A DNA stretch of 64,000 nt, from the NCBI GenBank assembly GCA_001604185.1, contig LVAV01000111.1, forward strand, positions 1 to 64,000, written 5' to 3'. A model generated the notes under the pieces. That model was given only the letters and a program-made list of their open reading frames with translations. It did not search any database and had not been told where the DNA came from. This stretch comes from Clostridiales bacterium Firm_16. GTDB taxonomy: Bacteria; Bacillota; Clostridia; Saccharofermentanales; Saccharofermentanaceae. A program made the translations under genes and the position numbers. Shown here one piece after another: positions 1 to 9,655 of the stretch. How positions within the stretch are numbered: position 1 is the first letter of the stretch; each line of letters begins with the position of its first letter.

Positions 1-57
1 GTGGTTTTTTGTTTCGCACGCTTCCTTCCTCGCGTGCTCAACGGAGTCACGACTCCA

Positions 58-110
58 CAATAAAAAGGGAGTGCCCCTCCGTGATTATCATCACTTCTGA
101 GGCACTCCTC
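58..110 (-). terminator. Rho-independent terminator of the PASTA/FN3 gene
   Basis: On the minus strand GGAGTGCC (108-101) pairs perfectly with GGCACTCC (75-68), and a T-run follows at 66-58. It lies about 55 bp past the stop of the gene at 165, so it ends that transcript. Confidence 0.75.
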
Positions 111-164
111 GTATTTCTACTCATTTACAGAATATAGTCTTCTGTCTTCGGGATCGCTCCCTCT

Positions 165-2495
165 TTATTTCTTCGGTGTCGCGTTGACTACGGAACTGTA
201 GTTACTGTAGTACTTCGTTCCGTTGATCTCGACATAAGCACGAACCTTGAAGTAATACTTCGTTCCGGTGGTCAATCCCGGGCAGGCACGGCTGGTGGTC
301 GTCACGGTTCCGAGTTTGGAATAGGTTCCGGTTGCAGATGTCGCACGATAAACCTCGTAGCCTGTTGCTCCGGCAACGGCATTCCAGGAAACCGTTACCT
401 TCGTTGCGGAGGAAACAGTAGCCTTCACACCGCCAGGTGCTGTCGGCTTCGGCATAGCACTGACTACTGAACTGAAAGCACCGTAGATTCTGGTTCCGTT
501 CACTTCCTTGTATGCACGAACCTTATAGTAGTAAGTCGTTCCTGCCGTCAATCCGGTGCTGACACGACTGGTCTCGGTCACAGATCCGATGGCAGTAAAC
601 GTACCGGTAGCGGAGGTGGATCTCAATACCTGATAGCCTGTAACGCCACTTACTGCACTCCAGGAGATCTTGATTCCTGTAGTGGTCTCCGGTACAGCCT
701 TCACATTAGAAGGTGCAGCCGGCTTCGGAGCAGCATTTACAACAGTACTGTAATCGCCATAGACTTTCTTACCGCTTACTTCTTTATACGCACGCACCTT
801 GAAGTAATAGGTCGTTCCTGTGGTAAGACCCGAGCAGACACGGTTTGTTCCGGTAACGGATCCAACTGCAGTGAAAGTACCTGTCGAGGAAGTTCCTCTC
901 CATACCTGATATCCGGCTGCCCCACTTACTGCATTCCAGGAAACATTTACACTGGTGGCAGATTCAGAAACGGCCTTCACACCTGCAGGTTTCGCAAGCA
1001 AGGTCTCTGCACTGACTACTGAACTATAGTCTCCGTAAACCTTCTGACCTTCTACCATCTTATAAGAACGGACTTTGTAATAGTATGTCGTTCCGGCTGT
1101 AAGACCTGTACTTACACGACTGGTCGTTGTCACGGAACCGATAGCTGTAAATGTACCGTTGGCAGAGGTACCTCTCCATACCTGATATCCGGCTGCATCA
1201 CTTACTGCATCCCAGGATACTTTGATGCTGCTGGCAGATTCTGCAACGGCTTTCACATTCTCCGGCTTACCAGGTTTCGCGCTCGTAGGCGAAGGAGTAG
1301 GTGCTTTTTCAGCAACTATTAACTTTACGGTGATCCTTGAATGATTTCCGTACACCGGAGATCCTGCCGTCGGGTTCTGAGAAAGGACAGTGAAGTCTTT
1401 TTGGGAATCGTAATTCTGTACCCACGCAATCTCGATATTAACTTCATCGAAAACAGGGGATTGCAGTTCCTGCCTGATCTTCGTTTCAGCATCCTGATAG
1501 TACATACCGACTACATCTGGCATTGGTACCGCCGGATACGGTGTAGCAGCATGAGTAATGGGCGTCGGAATCGGTGTCCCTGAAATCGGTGTCGGAATCG
1601 GTGTCCCTGAAATCGGTGTCGGCCTCGGTGTCCCTGAAATCGGTGTCGGAATCGGTGTCCCTGAAATCGGCGTCGGCCTCGGGGTATTCATCGACGGAAC
1701 CGGTGTCGCAGGAACGTATTTCAATACTGTGATTTCCCCAACATATTCGGTATCAGGCTGATCTAAGACTGTTCCGGCTTCAGGAAACTGCGAAAGAATT
1801 AAGCCGTCCTTATCAGGAAAGGAAGTCGTAATCTCCTTTAAACCAAGCCCTAGGGAACTATGGTTATCATTCAGTGCTTCCAAAAGTGGATCAAGCACCA
1901 TAAGAGCCTCTTCAATGGTCAAATCAACAATATTCGGCATCACAAAAGATGGATTAAAAACGTATTCCCCTACTTCCAACTTTAAAAAATATTCGGAATC
2001 AAGCTCCATGACTGTTCCGGCTTCAATATCCTGCGAAATAACAATGCCGTCCTGACTTGGATCGTGAGTCTCAACATCATCTATATAAACACGTAAACAG
2101 CCCGAATTATCATACATTGCTAACGCCAATGGATGAAGCACAATAAGAGCCTCTTCAATGGTCAAATCAACAACATTCGGCATCACTACAGTCGATGCAG
2201 GTGTGGGTGTGTACTTGCTTGTCGGTGACGGCGCATGCGGCAGTGTTACCGTCGGAACCGTCGGAGTCGGTGTGTACTTGCTTGTCGGTGACGGCCGATT
2301 CGGCGTAGTCGGTGTAGGTGTTGTTTTGTACAAATTCAGTCCCTGGCCATCATCCGGTGAAACAGTCTCAACGATGGAAGTCTTCTCACTTGCTGCCAGA
2401 ACTTTCCCCTTCGGCATAGACCCAACCGGGAATAGCGTGATCAGAAGTGACAAAACCGTACTGATGCCTATCGTCGACACAAGTCGATTTTTCAT
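165..2495 (-). CDS. Secreted protein with PASTA and fibronectin type III domains
   Basis: The gene encodes 776 residues with an N-terminal signal peptide (about 1-36) and no sortase motif. Pro/Thr-rich linkers (about 60-105 and 265-320) separate three PASTA-like domains with [16 protein letters not shown] and MPDVVGMY cores (about 105-180, 185-260, 322-400). Four fibronectin type III repeats of about 90 residues follow, each with a [12 protein letters not shown]-like core and a [10 protein letters not shown] strand. PASTA domains bind muropeptides or beta-lactams in Ser/Thr kinases and PBPs; here there is no kinase or transpeptidase, so a role in cell-wall attachment or matrix is inferred. 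I chose the ATG at 2495 because GGAGG lies 9 nt upstream; an in-frame TTG at 2501 is too close to it. The gene is followed by a terminator. Confidence 0.85.
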   Translation of the reverse strand: MKNRLVSTIGISTVLSLLITLFPVGSMPKGKVLAASEKTSIVETVSPDDGQGLNLYKTTPTPTTPNRPSPTSKYTPTPTVPTVTLPHAPSPTSKYTPTPASTVVMPNVVDLTIEEALIVLHPLALAMYDNSGCLRVYIDDVETHDPSQDGIVISQDIEAGTVMELDSEYFLKLEVGEYVFNPSFVMPNIVDLTIEEALMVLDPLLEALNDNHSSLGLGLKEITTSFPDKDGLILSQFPEAGTVLDQPDTEYVGEITVLKYVPATPVPSMNTPRPTPISGTPIPTPISGTPRPTPISGTPIPTPISGTPIPTPITHAATPYPAVPMPDVVGMYYQDAETKIRQELQSPVFDEVNIEIAWVQNYDSQKDFTVLSQNPTAGSPVYGNHSRITVKLIVAEKAPTPSPTSAKPGKPENVKAVAESASSIKVSWDAVSDAAGYQVWRGTSANGTFTAIGSVTTTSRVSTGLTAGTTYYYKVRSYKMVEGQKVYGDYSSVVSAETLLAKPAGVKAVSESATSVNVSWNAVSGAAGYQVWRGTSSTGTFTAVGSVTGTNRVCSGLTTGTTYYFKVRAYKEVSGKKVYGDYSTVVNAAPKPAAPSNVKAVPETTTGIKISWSAVSGVTGYQVLRSTSATGTFTAIGSVTETSRVSTGLTAGTTYYYKVRAYKEVNGTRIYGAFSSVVSAMPKPTAPGGVKATVSSATKVTVSWNAVAGATGYEVYRATSATGTYSKLGTVTTTSRACPGLTTGTKYYFKVRAYVEINGTKYYSNYSSVVNATPKK
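1561..1690. repeat. 27 bp tandem repeat coding for a Pro/Thr linker
   Basis: About 4.7 near-identical 27 bp units encode the nonapeptide repeat PTPISGTP(I/R) inside the secreted PASTA/FN3 gene. Units differ mainly in an Ile/Arg codon. Such a repeat can change copy number by slippage without shifting the frame. Confidence 0.85.
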
Positions 2496-2666
2496 GATCA
2501 ATTACCTCCTTAATCCTTTGTTGCCTGAGACCCATCCCAAGCTAACTAACACTTGTATAATAAACTAAATCAGAGAAAATTGTTATAATTATCATGTTTT
2601 TTTGTCTGATTCTTACAAAGAATTGTATCCGCAGGAAACCACTGCTCATCGAAGATACTGATCTCC

Positions 2667-2702
2667 CGAAAAAGAAAAACCCAGGATTGGCAGCCCGGGT
2701 CT
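2667..2702 (-). terminator. Rho-independent terminator
   Basis: On the minus strand ACCCGGG (2700-2694) pairs with CCTGGGT (2685-2679) through one G-T wobble across an 8 nt loop, followed by TTTTTCTTTTT. It sits just past the stop of the small membrane protein gene at 2753. Confidence 0.75.
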
Positions 2703-2752
2703 CTATGGTTGGAGGTAATTAAGATGAAAAAAATATAAAGTAATAAGTTAAG

Positions 2753-2950
2753 TCAGTTCAGACCGTTCTCTTCCGCGTAGGTGTTATATCTCAGAAGAGC
2801 AGATACCAGAAGGCCAGGAATCAGGAAACAGAAACCTACGTTACTGAGCCAGAGCTTGTCCAGCAGGACGGAGGCCAGCACTCCGATCAAACCGAAGATT
2901 GCAAGAAGCAGACTTACGATGCTCCAGATATTTGTCTTTTCTTTCCTCAT
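2753..2950 (-). CDS. Small two-helix membrane protein, unknown function
   Basis: The 65-residue product has two hydrophobic stretches (about 9-29 and 33-52) with a short Lys-containing turn, so it should be a small integral membrane protein. AAGGAG lies 9 nt before the ATG, and a terminator follows the stop, so the gene looks monocistronic. I recognise no family; similar short proteins are common in Clostridia. Nothing in the sequence gives a specific role. Confidence 0.7.
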   Translation of the reverse strand: MRKEKTNIWSIVSLLLAIFGLIGVLASVLLDKLWLSNVGFCFLIPGLLVSALLRYNTYAEENGLN

Positions 2951-3088
2951 GATTCTTCACTCCTTCGTTCAAGCGTTTTCCTTTACTTGATGTCTTCATT
3001 CTACCTGCCAAGGTTTAATACATCGTCAACTGAAGTTAAAGAAATGGCAGGATAAAAGTTAAGATTTGCTTAAGCAGGATTCTTGAGA

Positions 3089-4519
3089 TCATCCGACAAG
3101 ATCCGAAACATCCACCCATACGACCGGGTGACACCACAAAGAGGAATCGTAGGACTGGCCTTCCAGATCGATTTTACCGTTCTGACTAAAGGTCGCCTGA
3201 CATCCTTCTTTCGTGCCCGGTGTACGAAGCCAGCTCGCCTTCTGATCAAGCGTTCCGAACTCGTAGAATTCCATTTTTGCAAAGATATCTTTGTATTTTT
3301 CTGCTTCTTCAGCACTGAGGATAAAGACTTTATCCGAAACAGTCGAACCGTCTTCCATCTTGATCTTCGTAGTCATAATACGCTTCAGATCCTTCTCGTT
3401 CGGAGCTTCGGCATCCTTGAACTCCCAGCTGATAAAGTCTTTGTTTAAGGTCTTACGAACAGAACTGTTCTTCCATGTGCATGAGGTGGTCGAGTCACTG
3501 TATTCACTTGCATTAAATGCCCACGAACTGATCAGAAGCAACGAGTCTTCGGTCTTGTCCAGAACGATCCAGTGCCAGTCTTTGAGATAGTCTCCTCCGA
3601 ATCCGATATCTGCACCGATCTTGAACTCGATAGCAGGTGCTTTCTCTGCTTTCCTGACCATCTCGGAGGAAATGCCGGCCGATTTGATCCACATTACCGG
3701 ACGGATGCCGATAAAATTCGAACTGGCTTCGTATCCTACCTCCCACACCTCTCCGTTATTGGAGATGACCTGCGCCGCCTCCTTCTTCTCCGGCTGCGCT
3801 ACTGAACGCAGCCACCAGAAACAATTTCCATAGCTTTTCTTCAAGAAGTTATAGACCCAGACATTATTCTCCACTGCGTGGTCTGTCGGACGACACATTC
3901 TTTCTTTATCGGCTTTCATATACTTCGAGGCTTCTTCACTGTTGAGGATGAATACCTTATCTTTCGTATTGGCGCCGCTTCCGTCTTTCTCATTATCCAG
4001 TTCTGTTTCGAGGATATAGTTGCGTAATCCTGATGCAAAAGCACTCTCCACGAATTCTTTATTGAGCCATGTGCGGAGGTTACAGGATGCCCAGTCATAA
4101 TCACCGTATTCCTCATTCATGGACTTCTGCTCGATGGCGTATCGCGTCATCAGAAGGAGTGCGTCATCTTTCTTATCCAGAACGATCCACTCCACATCTT
4201 CGCCTTCGTATTGACCCAGAGTTACGATACTTCCGACGCTGACGTTCTCTGTCGAGACAGGATCGGAAACAACATAGGGGGCTTCTGTAGTGGTCGTGGT
4301 AGGTTCTTCCGTCGTTTCTGTCGGAGCCTCGGTAGTTGTAGTTGCTTCTGTCGTGGCAGCTGCTGTAGTAGTGGTCGCCTCCGTGGTAGTCGCGGCGGTC
4401 GTCTGGGATATGGTGGTTACCGATGAACCGGAAGACTCTCCCTTATCACATCCTGAAGTGAACGAAACCAGCATCGCCAATGCCATACAAGCTGCCAGTT
4501 CTTTTGAATACTTCTTCAT
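3089..4519 (-). CDS. Lipoprotein with two DUF6273 domains
   Basis: This 476-residue protein begins with a lipoprotein signal peptide ending SFTSGC (Cys 24) and a Thr/Ala/Glu linker of about 60 residues. Two tandem DUF6273-type modules follow. Each has a WIVLDKxxDxLLL strand, a cysteine-containing SCxxRxxLNKxF stretch and a DKVFILSxEEAxKY strand. DUF6273 is frequent in Firmicutes surface proteins and its role is unknown. The start at 4519 has AGGGGG 7 nt upstream; an in-frame ATG at 4576 lacks a ribosome site. The linker is coded by alternating ACA/ACT/GAA-type repeats. It probably displays the DUF6273 pair outside the wall. Confidence 0.85.
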   Translation of the reverse strand: MKKYSKELAACMALAMLVSFTSGCDKGESSGSSVTTISQTTAATTTEATTTTAAATTEATTTTEAPTETTEEPTTTTTEAPYVVSDPVSTENVSVGSIVTLGQYEGEDVEWIVLDKKDDALLLMTRYAIEQKSMNEEYGDYDWASCNLRTWLNKEFVESAFASGLRNYILETELDNEKDGSGANTKDKVFILNSEEASKYMKADKERMCRPTDHAVENNVWVYNFLKKSYGNCFWWLRSVAQPEKKEAAQVISNNGEVWEVGYEASSNFIGIRPVMWIKSAGISSEMVRKAEKAPAIEFKIGADIGFGGDYLKDWHWIVLDKTEDSLLLISSWAFNASEYSDSTTSCTWKNSSVRKTLNKDFISWEFKDAEAPNEKDLKRIMTTKIKMEDGSTVSDKVFILSAEEAEKYKDIFAKMEFYEFGTLDQKASWLRTPGTKEGCQATFSQNGKIDLEGQSYDSSLWCHPVVWVDVSDLVG

Positions 4520-4631
4520 AGAAAAACCCCCTAACCATAACGCACTTTCTATCGTCATCTTAGCATTCAGGCACATAGCATAAATGACAGTTGCGTCATA
4601 GTAGAGGGTTTTTGTAAAAGATTTTTACTGA

Positions 4632-5102
4632 TCAGATTTTGGCCACGACTTCGCCGATAAACATGTGGTGCAACGCATCGTTCTTATAGAACTGGTCGGC
4701 AACTTCAGAAGGCATATTCTTCGGATCCAGTTCCTGCTTGAAAAGTTTCTTGCAGACGAGCGTGACTTCTGCCTCTTTGAAGCTTATGGACTCACCTGCT
4801 TCCACAGCGGTCAGGCCTTCCGTATGCATCTTGTCGATGTCTCTTCCGGACTTGGAACCTAGGACACCCAGTGTCTTCTTGTACTCCTCCGGATAGAAGC
4901 TGACTGTGAAGTAGTCATTGTTCTCCATGAATTCGTATGTGTAGCGGGATGTTCTGACATAGACGGTTGCCACCGGCTTGCCCCAGATGGTGCCCAGGCC
5001 TCCCCAGGAAATCGTCATGGTATTAAACTTCTCCTTATTGCCTGCTGTCAGCAATGCCCATTTCTTATCAAAGGTCTCGAAAATATCTGTATTAAAGTTC
5101 AT
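4632..5102 (-). CDS. Flavin reductase-like FMN-binding protein
   Basis: At 156 residues this matches the single-domain flavin reductase-like split-barrel family, which binds FMN and reduces flavin or small electron acceptors with NAD(P)H. Visible family features are the N-terminal LLTAGNKEKFNTMTISWGGLG segment (split here over residues 17-37), the VYVRTSRYTYEFMEN strand, and FTVSFYPEE. It lacks Cys clusters. An AAGGAGG stands unusually far (about 20 nt) from the ATG, and no closer in-frame start exists, so initiation may be weak. The gene is divergent from the hydrolase at 5258. Confidence 0.85.
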   Translation of the reverse strand: MNFNTDIFETFDKKWALLTAGNKEKFNTMTISWGGLGTIWGKPVATVYVRTSRYTYEFMENNDYFTVSFYPEEYKKTLGVLGSKSGRDIDKMHTEGLTAVEAGESISFKEAEVTLVCKKLFKQELDPKNMPSEVADQFYKNDALHHMFIGEVVAKI

Positions 5103-5220
5103 ATGGTCACATCTGTCCGATGCCTCCTTCGAGGGTCGGAATACTCCTTTCGTGGTTCAAGTAATACACATAATAACATATCTCAGGCAAGAATACGAAG
5201 TGCCGCATCTCGAGATGAAT

Positions 5221-5229
5221 TGGTATAAT
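5221..5229 (+). promoter_or_regulatory. Extended -10 promoter of the small hydrolase gene
   Basis: TGGTATAAT is a perfect extended -10 element (TGn-TATAAT). It lies 29 bp before the ATG at 5258; the -35 region (5201-5206) is a poor match, as expected for extended -10 promoters. Confidence 0.6.
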
Positions 5230-5257
5230 GTAGGCATGAATTTGAGGAGCTGTGTAT

Positions 5258-5821
5258 ATGAAAAAGTTAGCCGTCATCTTCCCGGGTATGGGATATACAA
5301 AAGATAAACCTCTTCTTTACTATGCCGGGAAGATTCTTGCCAACCTGGATTATGAGATTCTGTATGTTGAGTTCACCAATCTTCCGAAGAAGATCCAGGG
5401 CAATCTGGAGTTGATCCTGAAAGCTGCGGATATGTCTTATGAGCAAGCCATGAAACAACTGAAGGATGTTAACTTCTCAGAGTATGAAATGATCGTTTTT
5501 GTTGGAAAGAGTATCGGCACTATTGTTGCATCGAGATACAATGCCGAACAGGGACTTCAGGCACAGCAGATCTGGTACACTCCTCTTCAGGCCACCTTCG
5601 AACAAGATAATTCTCTCGATTCGAAGAAGGTAGTCGCCTTTATCGGAACAGCAGATCCGTGGTCCGCTGTTCCCGAAGTGCAACGTACTGCAGAAAACCT
5701 CGAAATCGAACTTCATGTTTATGATGACTGCAACCATTCTCTCGAATGCAAAGATGTAGACAGAAATATAGTGATCATTCGAGAAGTTATGGGGATAACG
5801 AAAGGCTTTCTGCAGCAATAA
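5258..5821 (+). CDS. Small alpha/beta hydrolase
   Basis: The product of 187 residues looks like a compact alpha/beta hydrolase. It has an N-terminal VIFPGMGYT strand-turn, a nucleophile elbow GKSIGT with Ser 85, a GTADPW acidic turn near residue 130, and an NHSLE histidine turn near residue 160. Together these give a plausible Ser-Asp-His triad. There is no signal peptide, so it should be cytosolic. Its substrate cannot be told. The ATG at 5258 is preferred to the GTG at 5252 because GAGGAG sits 8 nt before the ATG. An extended -10 promoter lies directly upstream. Confidence 0.75.
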   Translation: MKKLAVIFPGMGYTKDKPLLYYAGKILANLDYEILYVEFTNLPKKIQGNLELILKAADMSYEQAMKQLKDVNFSEYEMIVFVGKSIGTIVASRYNAEQGLQAQQIWYTPLQATFEQDNSLDSKKVVAFIGTADPWSAVPEVQRTAENLEIELHVYDDCNHSLECKDVDRNIVIIREVMGITKGFLQQ

Positions 5822-5867
5822 AATGATCAAAGACGCCGCATGAACTGCTTATTCAGTTAGCGGAGTA

Positions 5868-6461
5868 TTAAAGCGACTCTTTCAGCGCATTATACTCCAT
5901 TCCCTCCCGGAGAGAATCTGCATCACCGCCAAGGAGTTCAACCAGGCGGAACGCAAAAGGTAATGACGTTCCGGGACCGCGGCTTGTGATGATATCGCCG
6001 TCCACTACAACACCCTCTTCTGTCTGGGTGTTATCGTCAACATATTCCGCATCGGAGAAGATCCTCTGAAAATATTCGTCAGGATAACTGGTTACACGGC
6101 GACCGGCAGCCACGCCTGCTTTAGCCAAGACCTGCGGGGCGGCACAGATGGCGGCCACGATCTTGGAAGAATCAGCTGCGAAAGCTTTTACCCAGTTCAC
6201 GACGATGTCGTTATCACGGAGAGTATCCGAACCCGGCTGACCGCCCGGCAGGAATACTGCATCGTAGGAATTCTGCTCAACATTCTCAAGAAGGGTGTCC
6301 GCGATCACACGTACGCCATGAGCTGAACTTACTACCTCTCTTCCCGTAACGGAAACCATATCACATGTGAAACCGGCACGACGAAGAATATCGACAGTAG
6401 ATAACGCTTCAATCTCTTCAAAACCATCCGCTAATAAAGCTGCAATTCTCTTCTTACTCAT
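5868..6461 (-). CDS. DJ-1/PfpI family protein (YajL-like)
   Basis: The 197-residue product has the full DJ-1/ThiJ signature: the GFEEIE motif with the conserved Glu, the PGGQPG loop, and the nucleophile elbow AAICAAP with Cys 106. Members of this family act on protein and nucleotide glycation or serve as oxidative-stress chaperones; which role applies here is not shown. The start at 6461 has AAGGAGG 7 nt upstream, so the in-frame ATG at 6488 is unlikely. It converges with the hydrolase gene at 5258-5821, and no clear shared terminator is visible in the 46 bp between them. Confidence 0.9.
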   Translation of the reverse strand: MSKKRIAALLADGFEEIEALSTVDILRRAGFTCDMVSVTGREVVSSAHGVRVIADTLLENVEQNSYDAVFLPGGQPGSDTLRDNDIVVNWVKAFAADSSKIVAAICAAPQVLAKAGVAAGRRVTSYPDEYFQRIFSDAEYVDDNTQTEEGVVVDGDIITSRGPGTSLPFAFRLVELLGGDADSLREGMEYNALKESL

Positions 6462-6521
6462 TTGTTTTCCTCCTTGTTCGAGTTTCACTCATGGAAATAT
6501 TATATCATGCAGGATCTGTAA

Positions 6522-7472
6522 TCAGAACGTGAGGTTTTCTTCGTAGTAGACATCAACTTTGCTTCCATCATCGAGGGAGACCATATACATGCGTGGCGGG
6601 CCTTCGATCACGTCAATGATCGTGCCTTCCTGTCCGGAGATCAGTACGCGCACATGCATGCCTACGCTAAAAAGTCCCGGGCTGATTGGACCGTCCCCGC
6701 CATTCACTACTTTATTGGCCGCACCCAGGCCGAAAAGTCTTGAAAAGAATCCCGGTTTCTCCCCGGATGTATCGGCATAATCGTAGGATGGATCGTCTTC
6801 GTCGTCCCAGTCATCATCGCCCTCCTCATCGTCGTCATCGAAATAGTGGGTGTTATTCTTTCTGTCCAGTTCGTGAAGCGCGGCGTCATCGATGAGCCCT
6901 TCCAGATCCTCGATATCACTTTTCGAGAAAGATCCATTCCACCGCAGAGCCATCGCCGTCATCGTCTTCTCATCGACCAGACCTTCGAACTCCAGGATCT
7001 GCGCAGGAGTGAATATACCGCCGCCTCTCATATACTGATTGACCATGGCCGCCATCCACATCTCATCCACGAGACTCTCGAATTCCATGATTTGTTCCGG
7101 TTTGAAAACAGCACCTTTCTTCAAGGTGTCATCCAGAAGTGTTTCCAGGGCAGGTTCATCCAGATAGTAGGAAAGATCGTAGAGTTCTTCGTAGGAAAGA
7201 ACATCCCCGTTTCTTAACGCCTGAAGCATTTCTTCCAGAAGCGTATCTTCTGACAGCACCTCGTCTAATTTCGCAATCTGGGATTTAGTAAAAACAGCCC
7301 CGAGTTCATGGGCTTTCTTCACGAACGCATCCCCGATCTCCTGGGATCCGAAGAAGTTCAGAAATTCCTCCACTTCGTCGAAGGGACCGATGTCCTCAAG
7401 AGACGCGATTTTCGAGAGAACGGTTTTCTCCGACCAGTCCTCATAATGCTGCAAAAGTTCTCCCCACTTCAT
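6522..7472 (-). CDS. Unknown protein with helical repeats, Asp-rich linker and SH3/KOW-like tail
   Basis: I do not recognise this 316-residue protein. From about residue 55 to 215 it shows five copies of a roughly 30-residue unit of the form G-x-hydrophobic-F-x(3)-QI-x(3)-E-x-LVDE, which suggests a helical solenoid. An extremely acidic stretch (about 218-238) follows. A compact beta-rich end (about 270-316) with VRVLISGQEGTIIDV then resembles a KOW or SH3-like barrel. There is no signal peptide or membrane segment, so it is cytosolic. GGAGGTG lies 8 nt before the ATG at 7472; the longer reading from 7502 has no ribosome site. The repeat and barrel suggest protein or nucleic acid binding. Confidence 0.7.
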   Translation of the reverse strand: MKWGELLQHYEDWSEKTVLSKIASLEDIGPFDEVEEFLNFFGSQEIGDAFVKKAHELGAVFTKSQIAKLDEVLSEDTLLEEMLQALRNGDVLSYEELYDLSYYLDEPALETLLDDTLKKGAVFKPEQIMEFESLVDEMWMAAMVNQYMRGGGIFTPAQILEFEGLVDEKTMTAMALRWNGSFSKSDIEDLEGLIDDAALHELDRKNNTHYFDDDDEEGDDDWDDEDDPSYDYADTSGEKPGFFSRLFGLGAANKVVNGGDGPISPGLFSVGMHVRVLISGQEGTIIDVIEGPPRMYMVSLDDGSKVDVYYEENLTF

Positions 7473-7812
7473 CTTGTTTCCACCTCCCCATCCATCACCC
7501 ACGGGGGTGCACGTTTCTCTTCTTTTTCAGCATACTGTTTTCACCTGCAAATCGCAAGACTCACACCGTTTCCGGAACGAAGTCCTCCGCACCAACACCA
7601 CCTCTATACTAACGGTATCAGTGCTTTTGCCAAAGACAATGCTATACTTGTAAAACGCCTTTCGGGCAGACCCGGAACCGGTTCTTCACAGGTGCCTTCC
7701 GTCCGTCGCCTGCAAGGATGTCAAAATGGGAATAAAACTAGGCAAAAAACTGCGATTTTTCCATTTTCGAGAGATATACAATTATTTTGTAAGAAGAAAG
7801 AAGGGAGTTTAC
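7473..7812. other. Divergent intergenic region
   Basis: This 340 bp region lies between the leftward unknown gene and the rightward ABC exporter. It holds TATACT at 7651-7656 and an AT-rich stretch near 7775-7795 that could be -10 elements, but no convincing -35 partner. No conserved RNA element or ORF with a ribosome site is seen. Confidence 0.4.
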
Positions 7813-9654
7813 ATGCACAAGAAACGCTTTCCGCGCACCAAGATTCAGTGGATCTGGGATAACATTGCCGGACTCCGAGGGGTATTTATCCTCGCCATGG
7901 TCGGTACGGTAGTTTACAATATCCTGCAGTTGACTGTACCCTTCTTCTCACAGTTGATCGTAGATCGTTTTCTGACCCGAGACGATGCCGCCGCATACTT
8001 CGACGCCAACCGCCGGGAATTCTACATTCTGGTTGCCTCGATGGTGGGGCTGACACTGCTTCGCGCCCTCATCGTCTATCTGGACTGCATGGCTTACGAG
8101 CACGTGTCCCAGCGGGCACTGTACCGCGTCCGTAACTACCTCTTCGAGAAGATCGAGCGGCAGGACATGCATTTCTATAACGAATACCGCACCGGCGATC
8201 TCATGACACGACTCACCGGTGACCTAGATGCCGTGCGTCACAACATCGCATGGGTCGTGCGAATGATCATCGAATGCTTCGCGCTTTTTACCGTGGCATC
8301 GGTCTATTTCTTCTCCATGAACTGGAAGATGGCCCTGTGCATCCTCGCGCTGGCGCCGGTGATCTTCCTCATCGTCTTCACCTTCCGCCGGAAGGTGGCA
8401 CCGATGCATGCACTTCTTCGTGAGAAGCACGCCCAGATGAACACGGCAGCCCAGGAAAATATCTCCGGCAACCGTGTGGTCAAGGCTTTCTCCCGAGAAG
8501 ATTATGAGATCAGCAAGTTCGATGAGAGTAACAGAGATTACGCCGAGACGAATAAGAAGACCCGCCTGGTGTGGATCAAGTTCTTCCCCTTCGTGGAGAC
8601 CTGCGCCAACCTCCTGCCGGTAGTGCTTCTGTGGGTCGGCGGTACCCTTCTCATGAAGGACGATATGACCATGGGTGAGTACGTGGCTTTCTCGGGCCTG
8701 ATGTGGGCCATCGCTAATCCGATGCGCCTTCTGGGAAACATCCTCAACGAGTTCCAGCGCTTCTCCGCTGCCGCGGATAAAGTCATGGAGATCTACTACA
8801 GCGAACCCACCATCGTGGACGCAGAAGACGCCATCGACCATCCTCAGCGCTTCGAGGGCAAGGTGGAATTCCGCAACGTCAGTTTCCAGTACGAAGACGC
8901 CGACCTCCCGGTACTTAAGGACATCAACTTCGTGGCGGAACCCGGCGAGACCGTGGCCATTATGGGAGAGACAGGATGCGGCAAGACGTCTCTGATCCAG
9001 CTGATCCCGAGATTCTACGAACCCACTTCCGGACAGGTCCTGGTAGATGGTCTTGATGTGTCCAAACTCAGGCTCCAACAGCTTCGTACCAGCATCGGTA
9101 TGGCTACCCAGGATGTACTTCTTTACTCGGATACCATTGACGGAAACATCGCTTACGGCGATACGAACATAACCAAGGAAAACGTGATCAAGTTTGCCCG
9201 TTACTCTGCTGCAGACGAATTTATCTCGAAGATGCCGGAAGGCTACGAGACCATCGTCGGCGAGCGCGGCGTCGGACTTTCCGGCGGACAGAAGCAACGT
9301 ATTTCCCTGGCGCGGGCTCTGGCGGTCCGCCCTTCGATCTTGATACTCGACGACACGACCTCGGCGGTAGATATGGAGACAGAAAAACAGATCCAGAAGA
9401 GTCTTACGGAACTGGATTTTCCCTGTACGAAGATCATTATCGCGCAGCGTATCTCCACAACGAAGAAAGCGGACAAGATCCTGATCCTTCAGGACGGCAG
9501 GATCTCGGAAGCCGGAACCCACGAGGAACTCATTGCCAAGAACGGCTATTATGCCGAGCTTGTTAGACTTCAGGCCGGAACGACCGCAGAGGCTGATCTA
9601 TCTGCGGGGCCAACCGAAAAGGCGATCAAGCCTGCCGGAAAGGAGGTGTTTTGA
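7813..9654 (+). CDS. Heterodimeric ABC exporter, degenerate-site subunit
   Basis: This 613-residue half-transporter has a six-helix exporter domain (about 20-310) and a C-terminal nucleotide-binding domain. Walker A is GETGCGKTS (385-393) and the signature LSGGQ (489-493) is canonical. The Walker B catalytic Glu is Asp (LILDD, Asp 514) and the switch His is Gln (IAQRIST, Gln 545). These two changes mark the non-hydrolysing subunit in heterodimeric exporters such as TM287/288 and BmrCD. Its partner starts 1 nt after its stop. The start at 7813 has AGGGAG upstream; an in-frame ATG at 7726 with a weaker AAGGA is possible. The substrate is unknown, probably a drug, peptide or lipid. Confidence 0.93.
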   Translation: MHKKRFPRTKIQWIWDNIAGLRGVFILAMVGTVVYNILQLTVPFFSQLIVDRFLTRDDAAAYFDANRREFYILVASMVGLTLLRALIVYLDCMAYEHVSQRALYRVRNYLFEKIERQDMHFYNEYRTGDLMTRLTGDLDAVRHNIAWVVRMIIECFALFTVASVYFFSMNWKMALCILALAPVIFLIVFTFRRKVAPMHALLREKHAQMNTAAQENISGNRVVKAFSREDYEISKFDESNRDYAETNKKTRLVWIKFFPFVETCANLLPVVLLWVGGTLLMKDDMTMGEYVAFSGLMWAIANPMRLLGNILNEFQRFSAAADKVMEIYYSEPTIVDAEDAIDHPQRFEGKVEFRNVSFQYEDADLPVLKDINFVAEPGETVAIMGETGCGKTSLIQLIPRFYEPTSGQVLVDGLDVSKLRLQQLRTSIGMATQDVLLYSDTIDGNIAYGDTNITKENVIKFARYSAADEFISKMPEGYETIVGERGVGLSGGQKQRISLARALAVRPSILILDDTTSAVDMETEKQIQKSLTELDFPCTKIIIAQRISTTKKADKILILQDGRISEAGTHEELIAKNGYYAELVRLQAGTTAEADLSAGPTEKAIKPAGKEVF

Positions 9655-9655
9655 A

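Noticed and set aside
1558-1761. Gly/Val/Ile repeat peptide on the plus strand
   Set aside because: It is the reverse reading of the Pro/Thr linker repeat in the PASTA/FN3 gene.
8224-9522. 432-residue frame opposite the first ABC subunit
   Set aside because: It is antisense to Walker motifs of a certain gene and has no recognisable protein features.
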